A DNA stretch of 64,000 nucleotides from Gimesia aquarii (GTDB lineage Bacteria > Planctomycetota > Planctomycetia > Planctomycetales > Planctomycetaceae): positions 4,354,234-4,418,233 of the forward strand of contig NZ_CP037422.1 of the NCBI RefSeq assembly GCF_007748175.1. Direction: 5' to 3'. The notes below the pieces were generated by a model. That model searched no databases. It was not told where the DNA came from and saw only the letters and a program-made list of their open reading frames with translations. Positions 55,640 through 64,000 of this stretch are shown here, one piece after another. The first letter of the stretch is position 1. Each line of letters opens with the position of its first letter. The translations under genes were made by a program, and so were the position numbers.

Positions 55640-56617
55640 ATGTACAAGCCACCGTCACATTCTGGTTTACAATCGCACTGGAACAGTGGTATCGGTGTTT
55701 CAACTGTGTTTCATCTGCTTCTTGTTTGTGGATTGGCAATTGTCGTGAAGCAAGAGGCAGAATTGCCTTTATCAAATTCAGACACTGCAATACAAACCCG
55801 TTGGGCTCCCCCCCCAAAAACGGTTCAACCAGTGATTCTGGAATTAGAAGCAGTCACAGATAAAGCTGAAACCCCTTCAAGTTCGCAGGTACTCTCAAAA
55901 TTACCTCCTGTGTCAGATCTTCATACTGCCCCGGATTCAGAGTCCCTCTCTTCGTTTTTAGACGGTCCCCTGCCACAAACAACACAACAGGAAGACACCC
56001 TCACAACCAAACATGCAGCAGATATTGTAGGCGCTCTCTTAACTTCTTCTGCGATTGGTAATGCCTCTCCTGGCACAGGAAATGGGCTGGGTAAAGGCGA
56101 TTTCTTTGGTATGAAACCCAAGAGTAAAAAAATTGTTTTTGTCGTTGATTCATCGAAAAGTATGAATTTTCCTCACGATAGTGTGGGAAAAACCAGACTG
56201 GGCCGAGTCAAATTAGAACTTGCTAAAACCATTTACTCCATGGATAAACATCAACAGTTCTTTGTGATTTTCTTTAGCGACATCGCAAAACCAATGCCTG
56301 CCAGACAACTCCAGCCAGCAACCGCTGAAGCAAAACAAAAATTCCTTTCCTGGGTAGCCAGAGTACCTGGTATCGGGATGACAGAACCGCTGGAGGCACT
56401 CATTTTGGCTCTCCGTCTTCAACCAGACACGATTTATATTCTCACTGACGGGCACTTCAACCCGTCTACCGTCAAAGCCTTTAATAAAGTGGCAAAGAAC
56501 ACAAATCGCAATCGAAGTGTCGTCGTAAACGGAATTTGTATGGGAAGCCGTGAAGGCGAAAAGCTCATCAGGGAACTTGCTGAAACGAATTCAGGCAAAT
56601 ACACCTTTATTCCGTAA
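55640..56617 (+). CDS. Von Willebrand factor A domain membrane protein
   Basis: 325 residues. One membrane helix at ~19-36 (GVSTVFHLLLVCGLAIVV) is followed by a Pro/Ser-rich linker (~40-150) and a VWA domain (~163-325). The MIDAS metal site begins D170-S-S172-K-S174 (FVVDSSKSMNF); PGIGMTEP gives the threonine and TIYILTDGHF the last aspartate. The membrane-linker-VWA layout resembles planctomycete proteins that sit beside secretion or stress genes. It stands between the divergent DCC gene and the acyltransferase fusion gene, without an obvious partner such as a MoxR ATPase. Confidence 0.87.
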   Translation: MYKPPSHSGLQSHWNSGIGVSTVFHLLLVCGLAIVVKQEAELPLSNSDTAIQTRWAPPPKTVQPVILELEAVTDKAETPSSSQVLSKLPPVSDLHTAPDSESLSSFLDGPLPQTTQQEDTLTTKHAADIVGALLTSSAIGNASPGTGNGLGKGDFFGMKPKSKKIVFVVDSSKSMNFPHDSVGKTRLGRVKLELAKTIYSMDKHQQFFVIFFSDIAKPMPARQLQPATAEAKQKFLSWVARVPGIGMTEPLEALILALRLQPDTIYILTDGHFNPSTVKAFNKVAKNTNRNRSVVVNGICMGSREGEKLIRELAETNSGKYTFIP

Positions 56618-56915
56618 TCCCCACCTGCCAATCACATCACAGATATACACCGAAGTTCCCTCTCTCACAGATTCTCAATGTCTGTTCGAATCTAAGTCTT
56701 TACAGCAAAATACTTTTTGTCATAGTATGACCGTTTATTATTTTTGTCACAGATTTAAAGTGATAATTTCAACCATTCTACGCCTTCAATAAGTGAAGCA
56801 ATTTCATTATCTGTCTTTCTTGGGACGTTTCTGAAAGTAGCCCATAGAATCACCCCTTCTTTTTTTGGCGGGGTACTCTGATGACGACACATTAAAATCT
56901 GGATCTCGTTAAAAT

Positions 56916-59900
56916 ATGAATTCTACCACTATCGAAGAAACAGAGACTCAGAAGATCGACCCCAAAAAAGGAACTTTAAACTCAACATCATTTCTGGCAC
57001 TTCTGGGAACTCAGTTCCTGGGCGCCATGAATGACAATATGTTTCGCTGGTTTATCATTCCGATTGCAAAACCAGAGATCGGAGACGCACAGGCACTCTC
57101 GTTGGGACTGGCCTGCTTTACTCTGCCTTACCTACTGCTTGCCAGTGTGGCAGGTTACCTTGCCGACCGGTTCAGTAAACGCACCGTGATCGTGGCTTGT
57201 AAGATAGCCGAAATCATCATTATGATTTTAGGAATCTGGGCTATTCAACTAGGAAACTTATACTTACTTTTTATTATCGTCGCATTAATGGGCTGTCAAA
57301 GCGCCCTGTTTGGTCCTGCGAAATTTGGCAGTATACCCGAAATACTACGCGATAATCGGCTTTCAAAAGGCAATGGCTTGATGGGACTGATTACAGTGGT
57401 TTCTTCGGCCTTGGGATTTATCGCAGGTAATTATTTATACCATTTTACTAAACCCAGTCTTACCTCTCCGGGATCATTCTCAGACATCAGTATCGCAGCA
57501 TTGGCATTAGTTGGCGTAGCCGTAATTGGAACAATTATCAGTCTGAAGATTCGAAGTCTGACTCCGGCAGATCCAGATCGACTATTTCCCTTTAATCCTG
57601 CGAAAGAAACATGGCATCAATGGCAACTGCTTCGTAGCAGCACTCCCTTATTCAGAACCGCATTGGGAGTCGCTTTTTTCTGGATGCTTGCATCCATGGC
57701 GCAAATGAATGTCGATACTTATGGAATTCACGAGTTAGGGTTAGCCCAAAAAGATATTGGCCCCTTATTGGGAATCCTGGTTTTCGGAGTCGCTGCAGGA
57801 AGTATACTCGCAGGAGTCTGGTCTGCAGGTCGAATTGAGCTGGGAATCGTACCGATCGGTGCAGCAGGTATTGTGGTTACTTCTCTATTACTGTTCTTCA
57901 CGGGCAGCAGTGTTGTACCTGGATCAGAATCCAGTTCACACTTCTACTATTTATTATCGTTACTCTGGCTCTTCTTGCTCGGAGTCAGTTCCGGATTATT
58001 TGACATACCGCTCGAAACATTCTTGCAACATCGTAGTGACGTGGAAACACGTGGCAGTATTCTGGCAGCCGCTAATTTTCTAGCGTTCTTTTTCATTCTC
58101 ATCGCATCGGGTGTTTTCTTTGTGATGCAAGAATCCTTCAAAATGTCAGCCAGCCAGATTTTCATGGTGTTGGGCTTACTGACAATTCCAGTCGGCATCT
58201 ATATTTTCAAACTGCTTCCGAACGCGACGATTCGATCTATCGTCTGGATGGTCAGTCGGACCATTTATAAATTGCGCGTCTGCGGACACGATAACCTACC
58301 TAAAAGAGGAGGGGCGCTCCTGGTAGCCAATCATGTTTCCTGGCTTGATGGGATCTTTCTCATCCTCACTTCCTCACGCCCCGTCAGAATGATTGCCTTC
58401 TCAACCTATGTTCAGAATCGGTGGGTTAAGTGGCTAACAGAGTTATACAACACAATCCCCATCAATATCGATGACGGCCCCAAAGCACTGATGGCATCTA
58501 TTAAAACAGCACGCAAAGCCATTGAAGATGGAGAATTAGTCTGTATCTTCGCAGAAGGGAAATTAACCAGATCCGGTTACTTACAACCCTTTCAATCTGG
58601 TTTAATGAAAATCATTAAAGGGACGGGGGCGCCTGTCATTCCTGTCTATATCGATGAACTTTGGGGAAGTATCTTCAGTTTTCATGGAGGAAAATTTTTC
58701 TGGAAATGGCCCCGACGGTGGCCATATCCGGTTTCCATTCGCTTCGGAAAACCTATACTTCATCCTGAAAACGAAAAACACGTACAAAAGGTAGTTCAAA
58801 ACCTGGGCATTGAAGCGGCCGATTTTCGAAAGACTTATCAAATGATTCCACCCAGACTGTTTATTCGAAAATGTAAAAACCGAAGATTCAAACAAAAAAT
58901 AGCAGACTCAACAGGTGTTGAACTTTCCGGCGGAAAGGTTCTCACCGGAGCGCTCTTAATGAGGCGGCTTCTTAATAAGCATGTCTTTAAACAAGATGAA
59001 AAGATGATTGGCGTGCTACTGCCACCTTCTGTGGGAGGCTGTGTCGTCAATGCAAGCCTTGCCATCTCGGGTCGGGTTCCCATTAATCTCAATTACACTC
59101 TTTCCGACAGTGACATCAATTACTGTATCAAAGAAGCTGAGATCAAGACTGTTCTGACAAGCCAGAAGTTTATCGAGAAAAAACCCATCGATATGGATGC
59201 GAATGTAGTGCTTCTGGATGAGTTAAAATTAAAAGCGACTATCTTTGACAAACTAATCTGCCTCTTCCAGGCATTTCTCGTACCAGCATGGATCATCGAA
59301 CGCGTCATCGGATTACGAAATGTCGATCCTGATGAATTGAGCACAGTCATCTTTACATCGGGATCAACGGGAAAACCCAAAGGAGTGATGCTGACACATC
59401 ATAATATTGTTTCCAATATCAATTCCGCCGATGATTTATTACACCTCACCTCGCGAGACTGCATTCTGGGAATTTTACCCTTCTTTCATTCATTTGGTTA
59501 TACGATTTCGCTTTGGATGCCGTTTCTTCGAAATATGAGAGCCTGCTTTCACTTTAATCCAACCGATGCACGTACTGTTGGAAAAATGGTGGAAAAGTAC
59601 GAAGTCACATTGTTTGCATCAACACCTACGTTTTTAAGGCACTTCCTCAAGCGATGCACACCGGAGCAATTTAAATCGTTAGATCTTGTCATTACCGGTG
59701 CAGAAAAACTACCTCAAAGTCTGGCGAAAGAATTTGAAGAAAAATTCGGGATCTTTCCAACGGAAGGCTACGGCACAACCGAGTTGGCACCTGTCGCTGC
59801 TGTGAATATCCCACCCAGCCGACAACTGGATCCGGACGAGATTAGCGCGAAGCCAGGTACGGTGGGACGAGCCATTCCCTGTGTCATGGCGAAAACCGTA

Positions 59901-60443
59901 GATCCAGAAACAATGCAGGATCTACCCGACGGAGAGGAAGGCCTGCTGTTTATCAAAGGCCCCAATGTCATGAAAGGCTATTTGAATAATGAAGAAAAAA
60001 CAGCAGAAGTAATTATCGATGGCTGGTACAACACGGGGGACTTCGCCACGATTGATGAAGACGGGTTTATCAAGATCACAGGTCGACAAACGCGATTTTC
60101 AAAAATCGGAGGTGAAATGGTGCCTCATGTTCGGATTGAAGAACTTATCACAGACATCGTCAGTGATCCGAATGAAGATGAACCAGAGGTCCAAATCGCG
60201 GTCACATCAGTCCCCGACACTAAAAAGGGAGAACGACTGGTCGTACTCTATAAGCCTATGAATATCTCGGTCGACACCATTCTTAAAGAAATTAACAAAG
60301 CAGATCTTCCCAATCTCTGGGTTCCTTCTAGCGATAGTTTTCTGGAAGTGGATTCAATTCCACTGCTCGGAACGGGTAAACTAGATCTTGCGAAAATCAA
60401 GGAACTCGCCTGCGAAGCATTTTCCTCTAAAGTCACCAGTTAA
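56916..60443 (+). CDS. aas: LplT-like transporter / PlsC acyltransferase / acyl-ACP synthetase fusion (Aas-type)
   Basis: 1175 residues with three modules. Residues ~20-430 are an MFS transporter of the LplT type ([19 protein letters not shown]; about 12 helices). Residues ~440-640 are a PlsC-like acyltransferase with the HX4D motif H473-D478 (NHVSWLDG) and the glycerophosphate-binding EG at 547-548 ([10 protein letters not shown]). Residues ~680-1165 form an AMP-binding acyl-ACP/acyl-CoA synthetase with [10 protein letters not shown] at 814-823, EGYGTTE and YNTGDF. In E. coli LplT and Aas are separate proteins that import lysophospholipid and re-acylate it. Here one chain could do the whole repair cycle at the inner membrane. 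The gene is monocistronic. Confidence 0.93.
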   Translation: MNSTTIEETETQKIDPKKGTLNSTSFLALLGTQFLGAMNDNMFRWFIIPIAKPEIGDAQALSLGLACFTLPYLLLASVAGYLADRFSKRTVIVACKIAEIIIMILGIWAIQLGNLYLLFIIVALMGCQSALFGPAKFGSIPEILRDNRLSKGNGLMGLITVVSSALGFIAGNYLYHFTKPSLTSPGSFSDISIAALALVGVAVIGTIISLKIRSLTPADPDRLFPFNPAKETWHQWQLLRSSTPLFRTALGVAFFWMLASMAQMNVDTYGIHELGLAQKDIGPLLGILVFGVAAGSILAGVWSAGRIELGIVPIGAAGIVVTSLLLFFTGSSVVPGSESSSHFYYLLSLLWLFLLGVSSGLFDIPLETFLQHRSDVETRGSILAAANFLAFFFILIASGVFFVMQESFKMSASQIFMVLGLLTIPVGIYIFKLLPNATIRSIVWMVSRTIYKLRVCGHDNLPKRGGALLVANHVSWLDGIFLILTSSRPVRMIAFSTYVQNRWVKWLTELYNTIPINIDDGPKALMASIKTARKAIEDGELVCIFAEGKLTRSGYLQPFQSGLMKIIKGTGAPVIPVYIDELWGSIFSFHGGKFFWKWPRRWPYPVSIRFGKPILHPENEKHVQKVVQNLGIEAADFRKTYQMIPPRLFIRKCKNRRFKQKIADSTGVELSGGKVLTGALLMRRLLNKHVFKQDEKMIGVLLPPSVGGCVVNASLAISGRVPINLNYTLSDSDINYCIKEAEIKTVLTSQKFIEKKPIDMDANVVLLDELKLKATIFDKLICLFQAFLVPAWIIERVIGLRNVDPDELSTVIFTSGSTGKPKGVMLTHHNIVSNINSADDLLHLTSRDCILGILPFFHSFGYTISLWMPFLRNMRACFHFNPTDARTVGKMVEKYEVTLFASTPTFLRHFLKRCTPEQFKSLDLVITGAEKLPQSLAKEFEEKFGIFPTEGYGTTELAPVAAVNIPPSRQLDPDEISAKPGTVGRAIPCVMAKTVDPETMQDLPDGEEGLLFIKGPNVMKGYLNNEEKTAEVIIDGWYNTGDFATIDEDGFIKITGRQTRFSKIGGEMVPHVRIEELITDIVSDPNEDEPEVQIAVTSVPDTKKGERLVVLYKPMNISVDTILKEINKADLPNLWVPSSDSFLEVDSIPLLGTGKLDLAKIKELACEAFSSKVTS

Positions 60444-60577
60444 CCCAAACTTTAAATACTGCTGAATGTTGAATGCCTTTATCTCTCGCTTTCATAGGCG
60501 TTTACACCTAATCGATCAAATAGGCTGTTAGTTTTTACGGTCTCATGAGTCCATATGTGTAAATAACGGGCCATTGT

Positions 60578-60591
60578 GTGGTTAATTCCAC
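60578..60591. promoter_or_regulatory. Possible LexA operator upstream of lexA
   Basis: GTGG-TTAATT-CCAC at 60578-60591 is a four-base inverted repeat with a six-base spacer, inside a longer TTGTG...CACAA arrangement (60574-60600). It lies 45 bases before the lexA start, where autoregulation would place it. It is neither the CTGT-N8-ACAG nor the GAAC-N4-GTTC consensus, so this is only a candidate. Confidence 0.3.
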
Positions 60592-60635
60592 GTTCCACAA
60601 TGTATTCGTTTTGCTGAAAGAGGCTGGAAGCAGGC

Positions 60636-61241
60636 ATGATCAATCAAAATGTGAAACTAACAGAACGACAGATGCAAATCTATCAGTTCTTGAAAGACAA
60701 AATCGTAAACCGCGGATATGGCCCTACCGTAAAAGAAATTGGAGACGCATTTGAAATTCGATCTCCCAATGGTGTCGTCGGGCATTTAAAAGCGTTACAG
60801 CGCAAAGGACTCATTAAACGACAGTCCAACATTTCGCGATCGATTCAACTTTGCGATAATTCGCAAAAACCAGCGAACTTTCCTCTCACTGGTTTGTTAA
60901 AAGCAGGAGCTCCGGTGGCACTTCCTGAAGGTGAATCCCAAATTGACTTCAGTTCGCTATTTGAGTCTTCCGATAATTTCTGCTTGAAAGTCAAAGGCTC
61001 ATCGATGATCGATGCGCAAATTCAAGAGGGGGATTATGTCGTTGTCAAAAGACAGGATACCTGCGAGCAGGGCGACATCGTTGTCGCGCTCGTTGATGAC
61101 CACGAAGCCACATTGAAACGCTTCTATCAGGAAGAAACACGCATTCGCCTGGAGCCCGCAAATGCAACAATGGCTCCCATCTATTCGAATAACGTCAAAG
61201 TACTTGGCGTCGTAAAAGGTGTGATCCGAAAATTTGTTTAA
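60636..61241 (+). CDS. lexA: LexA repressor
   Basis: 201 residues. The winged helix at ~1-70 has TERQMQIYQFLKDKIVNRGY and TVKEIGDAFEIRSPNGVVGH. The self-cleavage site is the Ala-Gly pair A90-G91 (LLKAGAPVALP). The catalytic serine is S123 (KGSSMIDAQIQEGDYVVV) and the lysine K161 (EATLKRF), a spacing like that of E. coli LexA. All residues for RecA-stimulated autolysis are therefore present, and the protein should control a DNA-damage response. TGGAAG and GCAGG-like bases precede the ATG. A possible operator lies ~45 bases upstream. The neighbouring DinB-family gene is convergent. Confidence 0.95.
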   Translation: MINQNVKLTERQMQIYQFLKDKIVNRGYGPTVKEIGDAFEIRSPNGVVGHLKALQRKGLIKRQSNISRSIQLCDNSQKPANFPLTGLLKAGAPVALPEGESQIDFSSLFESSDNFCLKVKGSSMIDAQIQEGDYVVVKRQDTCEQGDIVVALVDDHEATLKRFYQEETRIRLEPANATMAPIYSNNVKVLGVVKGVIRKFV

Positions 61242-61262
61242 GCTGTTTGCTTTAATCTACGC

Positions 61263-61820
61263 TTAATCTGAATCCAAGGCCATCTGTTCTCTAGCCATTG
61301 AAATCAGCATGGTATCGGGAAGAGTTTTCGCGCCGACCTGACGTAGCATATTCACAACTTGGGCGGTTGTATATTGGGCGTGAGTACAAACATGTAATAA
61401 AACATCAGAGCGCGTTGTTTGATGTATTTTCCCTTTACCAGAACTGGTACTTCTTTTATTCACGATCTCTTCTAGTGAATTATCTGTCAGTTGGATTAAA
61501 TATCGATTCCAGCGTTGATCCAGATCTGCCCAATTCTGTTTCAGCTCTGCGAATGATTCGATCGCTCCGGTTCCTTTTTGATTGCCCGGTAACTCTTCAG
61601 GCAGATCACCGGGTAATGTGGGAGAGTCGTCACCCAATAATGCTTCGAGCCACACATACTCAGCCGCATAAAGATGTAATAACGACTTCCAAATAGAACC
61701 TTGACCTATCTTGAATGTCTGTTTTCTTTGCATCTCAGAAAGCATTTCAGCAGACGCAATCAATGCCCGATTCACCCATTGGCGGTGTTCATGCAAACGC
61801 GAGATCAACTTGACCGACAC
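61263..61820 (-). CDS. DinB-family protein
   Basis: I choose the GTG at 61820, which has GGAGG seven bases upstream; the ATG at 61886 lacks a site and would add residues outside the domain. The 185-residue product begins SVKLISRLHEHRQWVNRALI, the usual DinB opening. SIWKSLLHLYAAEYVWLEAL supplies the first histidine, and VLLHVCTHAQYTTAQVVNML the second HxxxH-like region. DinB proteins are four-helix bundles that bind a metal and often transfer or remove thiol groups; some are damage-induced. It lies convergent with lexA. Confidence 0.87.
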   Translation of the reverse strand: MSVKLISRLHEHRQWVNRALIASAEMLSEMQRKQTFKIGQGSIWKSLLHLYAAEYVWLEALLGDDSPTLPGDLPEELPGNQKGTGAIESFAELKQNWADLDQRWNRYLIQLTDNSLEEIVNKRSTSSGKGKIHQTTRSDVLLHVCTHAQYTTAQVVNMLRQVGAKTLPDTMLISMAREQMALDSD

Positions 61821-62095
61821 AGACTTTCCTCCGTTAGAAATGAAGTGTTGAGTTCCTTCATGCCAAAATAACCAGTTTACTTTCATTCAGATAGAGTGTA
61901 ATTCCACAAAATGGGTTCGGGAATGTGCGATTGATCATCCCGCAATCAGACCGGAAATCTCCTGCATAATGGGGATTGAATTCATAGGAAAATTTTTAAC
62001 TGTTTTTTTCATTTAGATTGTTTCTCAGCACTTGAATTGCCGAAACTATTTTCTATCCTTACCTTTACGTTAGGAGAGTTTCTACCTCACATCGA

Positions 62096-62168
62096 GGGGG
62101 ATTAGCTCAGTTGGGAGAGCGTTTGGCTGGCAGCCAAAAGGTCACCGGTTCGAGCCCGGTATCCTCCA
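62096..62168 (+). tRNA. tRNA-Ala (anticodon GGC)
   Basis: The acceptor stem GGGGGAT (62096-62102) pairs with ATCCTCC, leaving a G3-U70 pair, the identity element of alanine tRNAs. The D arm is TAGCTCAGTTGGGAGAGCG. The anticodon stem TTTGG/CCAAA encloses the loop CTGGCAG, giving anticodon GGC. The T arm is CACCGGTTCGAGCCCGGTA. The discriminator A is at 62168 and CCA is not encoded. A strong terminator follows directly. Confidence 0.97.
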
Positions 62169-62172
62169 TTTC

Positions 62173-62206
62173 AAGCTTACTGTTGTTTTAACAGTAAGCT
62201 TTTTTT
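62173..62206 (+). terminator. Intrinsic terminator after tRNA-Ala
   Basis: AAGCTTACTGTT (62173-62184) and AACAGTAAGCTT (62190-62201) form a 12-base-pair perfect stem with a GTTTT loop, running into a T7 tract. It begins four bases after the tRNA end and is the clearest terminator in the window. Confidence 0.93.
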
Positions 62207-62346
62207 ATTACCAATTACCGATTTCGTTCCTGGCAGAAATGGAATGAGTTTCTCTCTGATTAATGGAAAACTGGCCTGCATTCCACAAAGAAATACAGGC
62301 CAGTCAATATCACAATTGAGAAAAGAGCAGCAGTACTACGGCCTGT

Positions 62347-62808
62347 TTACTGCGGTTGCTCAATGGGCAGTGTTGGTAGTGAATGATTAAGTTCACATCG
62401 CGGGCAAGGCTCCTCAAGTACTTCTCCCGACTTACATCTGTCACATGGTTCCTCAACCACTTCGGGCTCCAGTTGAAAATCTTGTGAGTAACTGCCACGA
62501 TTCAGATAATTACAACCATCATATCCCAGAACAGCTTGATTAGGATCATATCGGAAATAAGCAGAGCCTGAATAAAATGCTTTCGGTTTTCCCCAAAAGC
62601 CAGTCGAATAAAATCCGGTATAGGCATAATTCTGATTCAAAGAGGAAATTGCTCTCCCCACATCTGAAAACTCACTCACCACGGCTGTCTGAACATAGCT
62701 TAATCCTACGATCATTCCTAAGACAGCAACAGTTAGAATGATTACTAACTCTGCCGATATGATGAAACCATTTTCATCGTTCCAAAACTGTTTTACGAGA
62801 TGACTCAT
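62347..62808 (-). CDS. Flp-like pseudopilin protein with C-terminal CxxC pairs
   Basis: 153 residues starting MSHLVKQFWNDENGF, with AAGGAG-like bases upstream. A hydrophobic helix with type IV-pilin character follows a Gly-Phe pair (GFIISAELVIILTVAVLGMI), as in Flp/TadE-like pseudopilins cleaved after the glycine. The middle is rich in Tyr, Gly and Asn. The C-terminal ~45 residues hold two CxxC motifs, EEPCDRCKSGEV and EEPCPRCELN, forming a possible zinc ribbon or disulfide pair. No pilus assembly genes are nearby. Exported, function unknown. Confidence 0.78.
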   Translation of the reverse strand: MSHLVKQFWNDENGFIISAELVIILTVAVLGMIVGLSYVQTAVVSEFSDVGRAISSLNQNYAYTGFYSTGFWGKPKAFYSGSAYFRYDPNQAVLGYDGCNYLNRGSYSQDFQLEPEVVEEPCDRCKSGEVLEEPCPRCELNHSLPTLPIEQPQ

Positions 62809-63166
62809 CTGAAGCTCCTTTGTTTATTTTGATTAACTTGCGTTTCATAAATTTGAAAATTTTGGATGTTGGAATCGTCTCACGAAATAAATCTGCCTGG
62901 AATGATTTTCGATCTCATTTCTCAGCCTGCGTCATTTCGTTTCAACGCGAAATTTTTTGACACTGCTGTTTATCATCACAGGGATAGTTCCTTGGAAATT
63001 TTCTTCAACTCGGTTTTGAAATTGCTGATTGGCTAAAGCGGGAAAGGAAAGTTTCTCAGGCTTCCCTTCTCTGGTTATCAAGGCGGAACTCAATACCTCA
63101 CTCACCATAAAAAATCAGGATAAGTAAACCAGAATCTCTCCCCGCTTCAGTCAATCAGTCATCGGT

Positions 63167-63207
63167 GGTCTCTCAGGTCACCGACTTGTGTAACGGTCTC
63201 TCAGGTC
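63167..63207. repeat. 13-base direct repeat, 28-base period
   Basis: GGTCTCTCAGGTC is present twice, at 63167-63179 and 63195-63207. The intervening 15 bases are not repeated. With only two copies this is not a CRISPR array. It could be a binding site pair or a short duplication. Confidence 0.55.
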
Positions 63208-63721
63208 GCCACACACACTCTCTATGCGATGCACTCCTCGGCCAACATTCATGCCACAGAAGCTGATAATCAAGATTTTGATATAACCGTTAAATCCGGT
63301 CTTTTCGTTAAGTCCGAAATATTCGGTCTGATCAATACAAATCGCAATACACGTGCCACTCCTGTAATTCACACAACAATCAGCACCACTACAATCGCTA
63401 TAAAGCTAATAATAGTATTAACTTATAAAACCCCTATAATCATAACTTTTTATTGAGGCCGTTTTCAAAAAAACCCCTGGACGTTCGAAATGTTCAACTT
63501 GCTTTACACCGGTTTTAACACTTTTGACAAGAATACCAATCGTAGGGATTATGCAGATTATGAAACGAATTGTGCCAAAGTGAGAATCACCAGGCTGTCA
63601 CTGAGAGTTAGATTTTGACTCAGAGCAGATGAGAGAGCGCGAGCGGGAAGGTATCAGAATGTGAAAGCAGAATTGCTCGCTTGAACTGAGTAGAATGAAT
63701 CTCAAGCTGTCTGCATTCCAC

Positions 63722-63757
63722 AAAAAAAGCCCCATCAAACCAAAGTTCGAGGGGGCT
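63722..63757 (-). terminator. Intrinsic terminator of the right-edge minus-strand gene
   Basis: Read on the minus strand, AGCCCC (63757-63752) pairs with GGGGCT (63733-63728), followed by a run of seven T residues down to 63722. It lies 22 bases after the stop of the gene at 63780, with the expected orientation. Confidence 0.8.
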
Positions 63758-63779
63758 GAAGTTTTTCGCAGTCAGACGA

Positions 63780-64000
63780 CTAGTTCAACAGCGGATTGTC
63801 GCCCTCGACAATCGAACTGAAGAAGTCATCCACGTCGGACGTGTCTGCCGCTTCTTCGATCACGGGCAGGCGTCTGAGCGACTCACCCAGGGATTCACTC
63901 ATCAGATCGTGTCCCGCTTCGTCCGCATCCAGGTCGGCATAACCCAGGGTGTGACCGAATTCGTGTAATACCACGGTCAACAGGTCCATGCGACCAAAGC
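63780..64000 (-). CDS. C-terminal end of a large surface protein with a metallopeptidase-like HExGH motif (5' part outside window)
   Basis: The frame is open at the right edge, so this is only the last ~73 residues. It reads FGRMDLLTVVLHEFGHTLGY, the zincin motif HEFGHTLG with a preceding hydrophobic helix, then DLMSESLGESLRRLPV and an acidic end. Planctomycete giant surface or secreted proteins commonly end with this matrixin-like segment (HExGHxLG, then LMxExLxxGxRR). The motif may be structural rather than catalytic. The DNA is richer in G+C (roughly 55-60%) than its neighbourhood, as is common for these large acidic proteins. The rest of the protein must be read from beyond the window. 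Confidence 0.8.
   Translation of the reverse strand, partial: FGRMDLLTVVLHEFGHTLGYADLDADEAGHDLMSESLGESLRRLPVIEEAADTSDVDDFFSSIVEGDNPLLN

Larger units (their letters stand above)
62809..63779. other. Intergenic region of about 970 bases
   Basis: No coding frame here resembles a known protein. It contains a 13-base direct repeat (GGTCTCTCAGGTC at 63167-63179 and 63195-63207, 28 bases apart), an AT-rich stretch around 63390-63460, and, near the right end, the terminator of the metallopeptidase-like gene. The left part is the upstream region of the pseudopilin gene. Confidence 0.5.

Noticed and set aside
63167..63207. CRISPR-like repeat
   Set aside because: Only two 13-base copies with a 15-base spacer and no cas genes; too short and too few.

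Overview
The window looks like chromosomal DNA of a planctomycete, most likely from the Gimesia/Planctomycetaceae side of the phylum. This rests on families that are characteristic of Planctomycetota: several DUF1501 and DUF1549/DUF1553 (planctomycete cytochrome) proteins, a PVC-type haem-binding dehydrogenase, a decayed DUF1559 pseudopilin with its companion lipoprotein, an ECF sigma factor paired with a Ser/Thr kinase, secreted sulfatase, PQQ-propeller and WD40 proteins, and the C-terminus of a large surface protein with a HExGH metallopeptidase motif. The DNA is moderately AT-rich, except for the last ~220 bases. There is no complete insertion sequence, prophage or CRISPR array.

Layout. 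1-4089 (minus) is one very long gene, cut by the left edge, that joins a neutral-ceramidase domain to a PVC dehydrogenase, helical repeats and a CxxCH haem module. It is divergent from a XylR/AraC-type regulator (4294-5451), followed by a MarR regulator. 6659-9491 is an ECF sigma factor plus a zinc-finger/kinase/LRR membrane protein. A two-domain glycosyltransferase follows, then a decayed pilin/lipoprotein pair (11744-12357). 12446-21794 is a co-directional six-gene catabolic cluster: GntR regulator, planctomycete cytochrome, DUF1501 protein, mandelate-racemase-like enzyme, AstE/AspA/DoeB-like deacylase and sodium:solute symporter. A PEGA lipoprotein, tRNA-Pro(GGG) and a PmtA/OlsG-like methyltransferase lead into 23919-29400, which encodes JetA, JetB and JetC of a type I Wadjet (SMC-like anti-plasmid) system. 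The nuclease gene jetD, normally next, is not there.

30993-33442 holds two overlapping transporter genes. 33443-38070 (minus) is a DGPF/YCII cluster (four YCII-domain proteins, one fused to a SnoaL-like domain, plus DUF1579 and DoxX proteins) with its ECF42-type sigma factor. 38798-44672 (minus) carries a GntR-like regulator with two winged helices, a PhoX-type phosphatase and an MlaE-MlaF-MlaD lipid transport operon. After a small plus-strand pair (secreted LRR protein, SRPBCC protein), 46326-55345 (minus) holds a DUF1549/1553-DUF1501-WD40 operon, a membrane PQQ-propeller protein, a sulfatase and a DCC-family protein. 55640-61241 (plus) encodes a von Willebrand A protein, a 1175-residue LplT-PlsC-acyl-ACP synthetase fusion and LexA. 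The right end has a DinB-family protein, tRNA-Ala(GGC) with a clear terminator, a Flp-like pseudopilin and the tail of the large surface protein.

The most unusual item is the jetABC operon without jetD. It is either a Wadjet system that has lost or relocated its nuclease, or an SMC-like complex used for something other than plasmid cleavage. Other points of interest are the zinc-finger-kinase partner of the ECF sigma factor, the six-gene catabolic cluster whose enolase-superfamily enzyme lacks the second lysine of the KxK motif, and a transporter gene whose only well-placed ribosome binding site points to an ATT codon.
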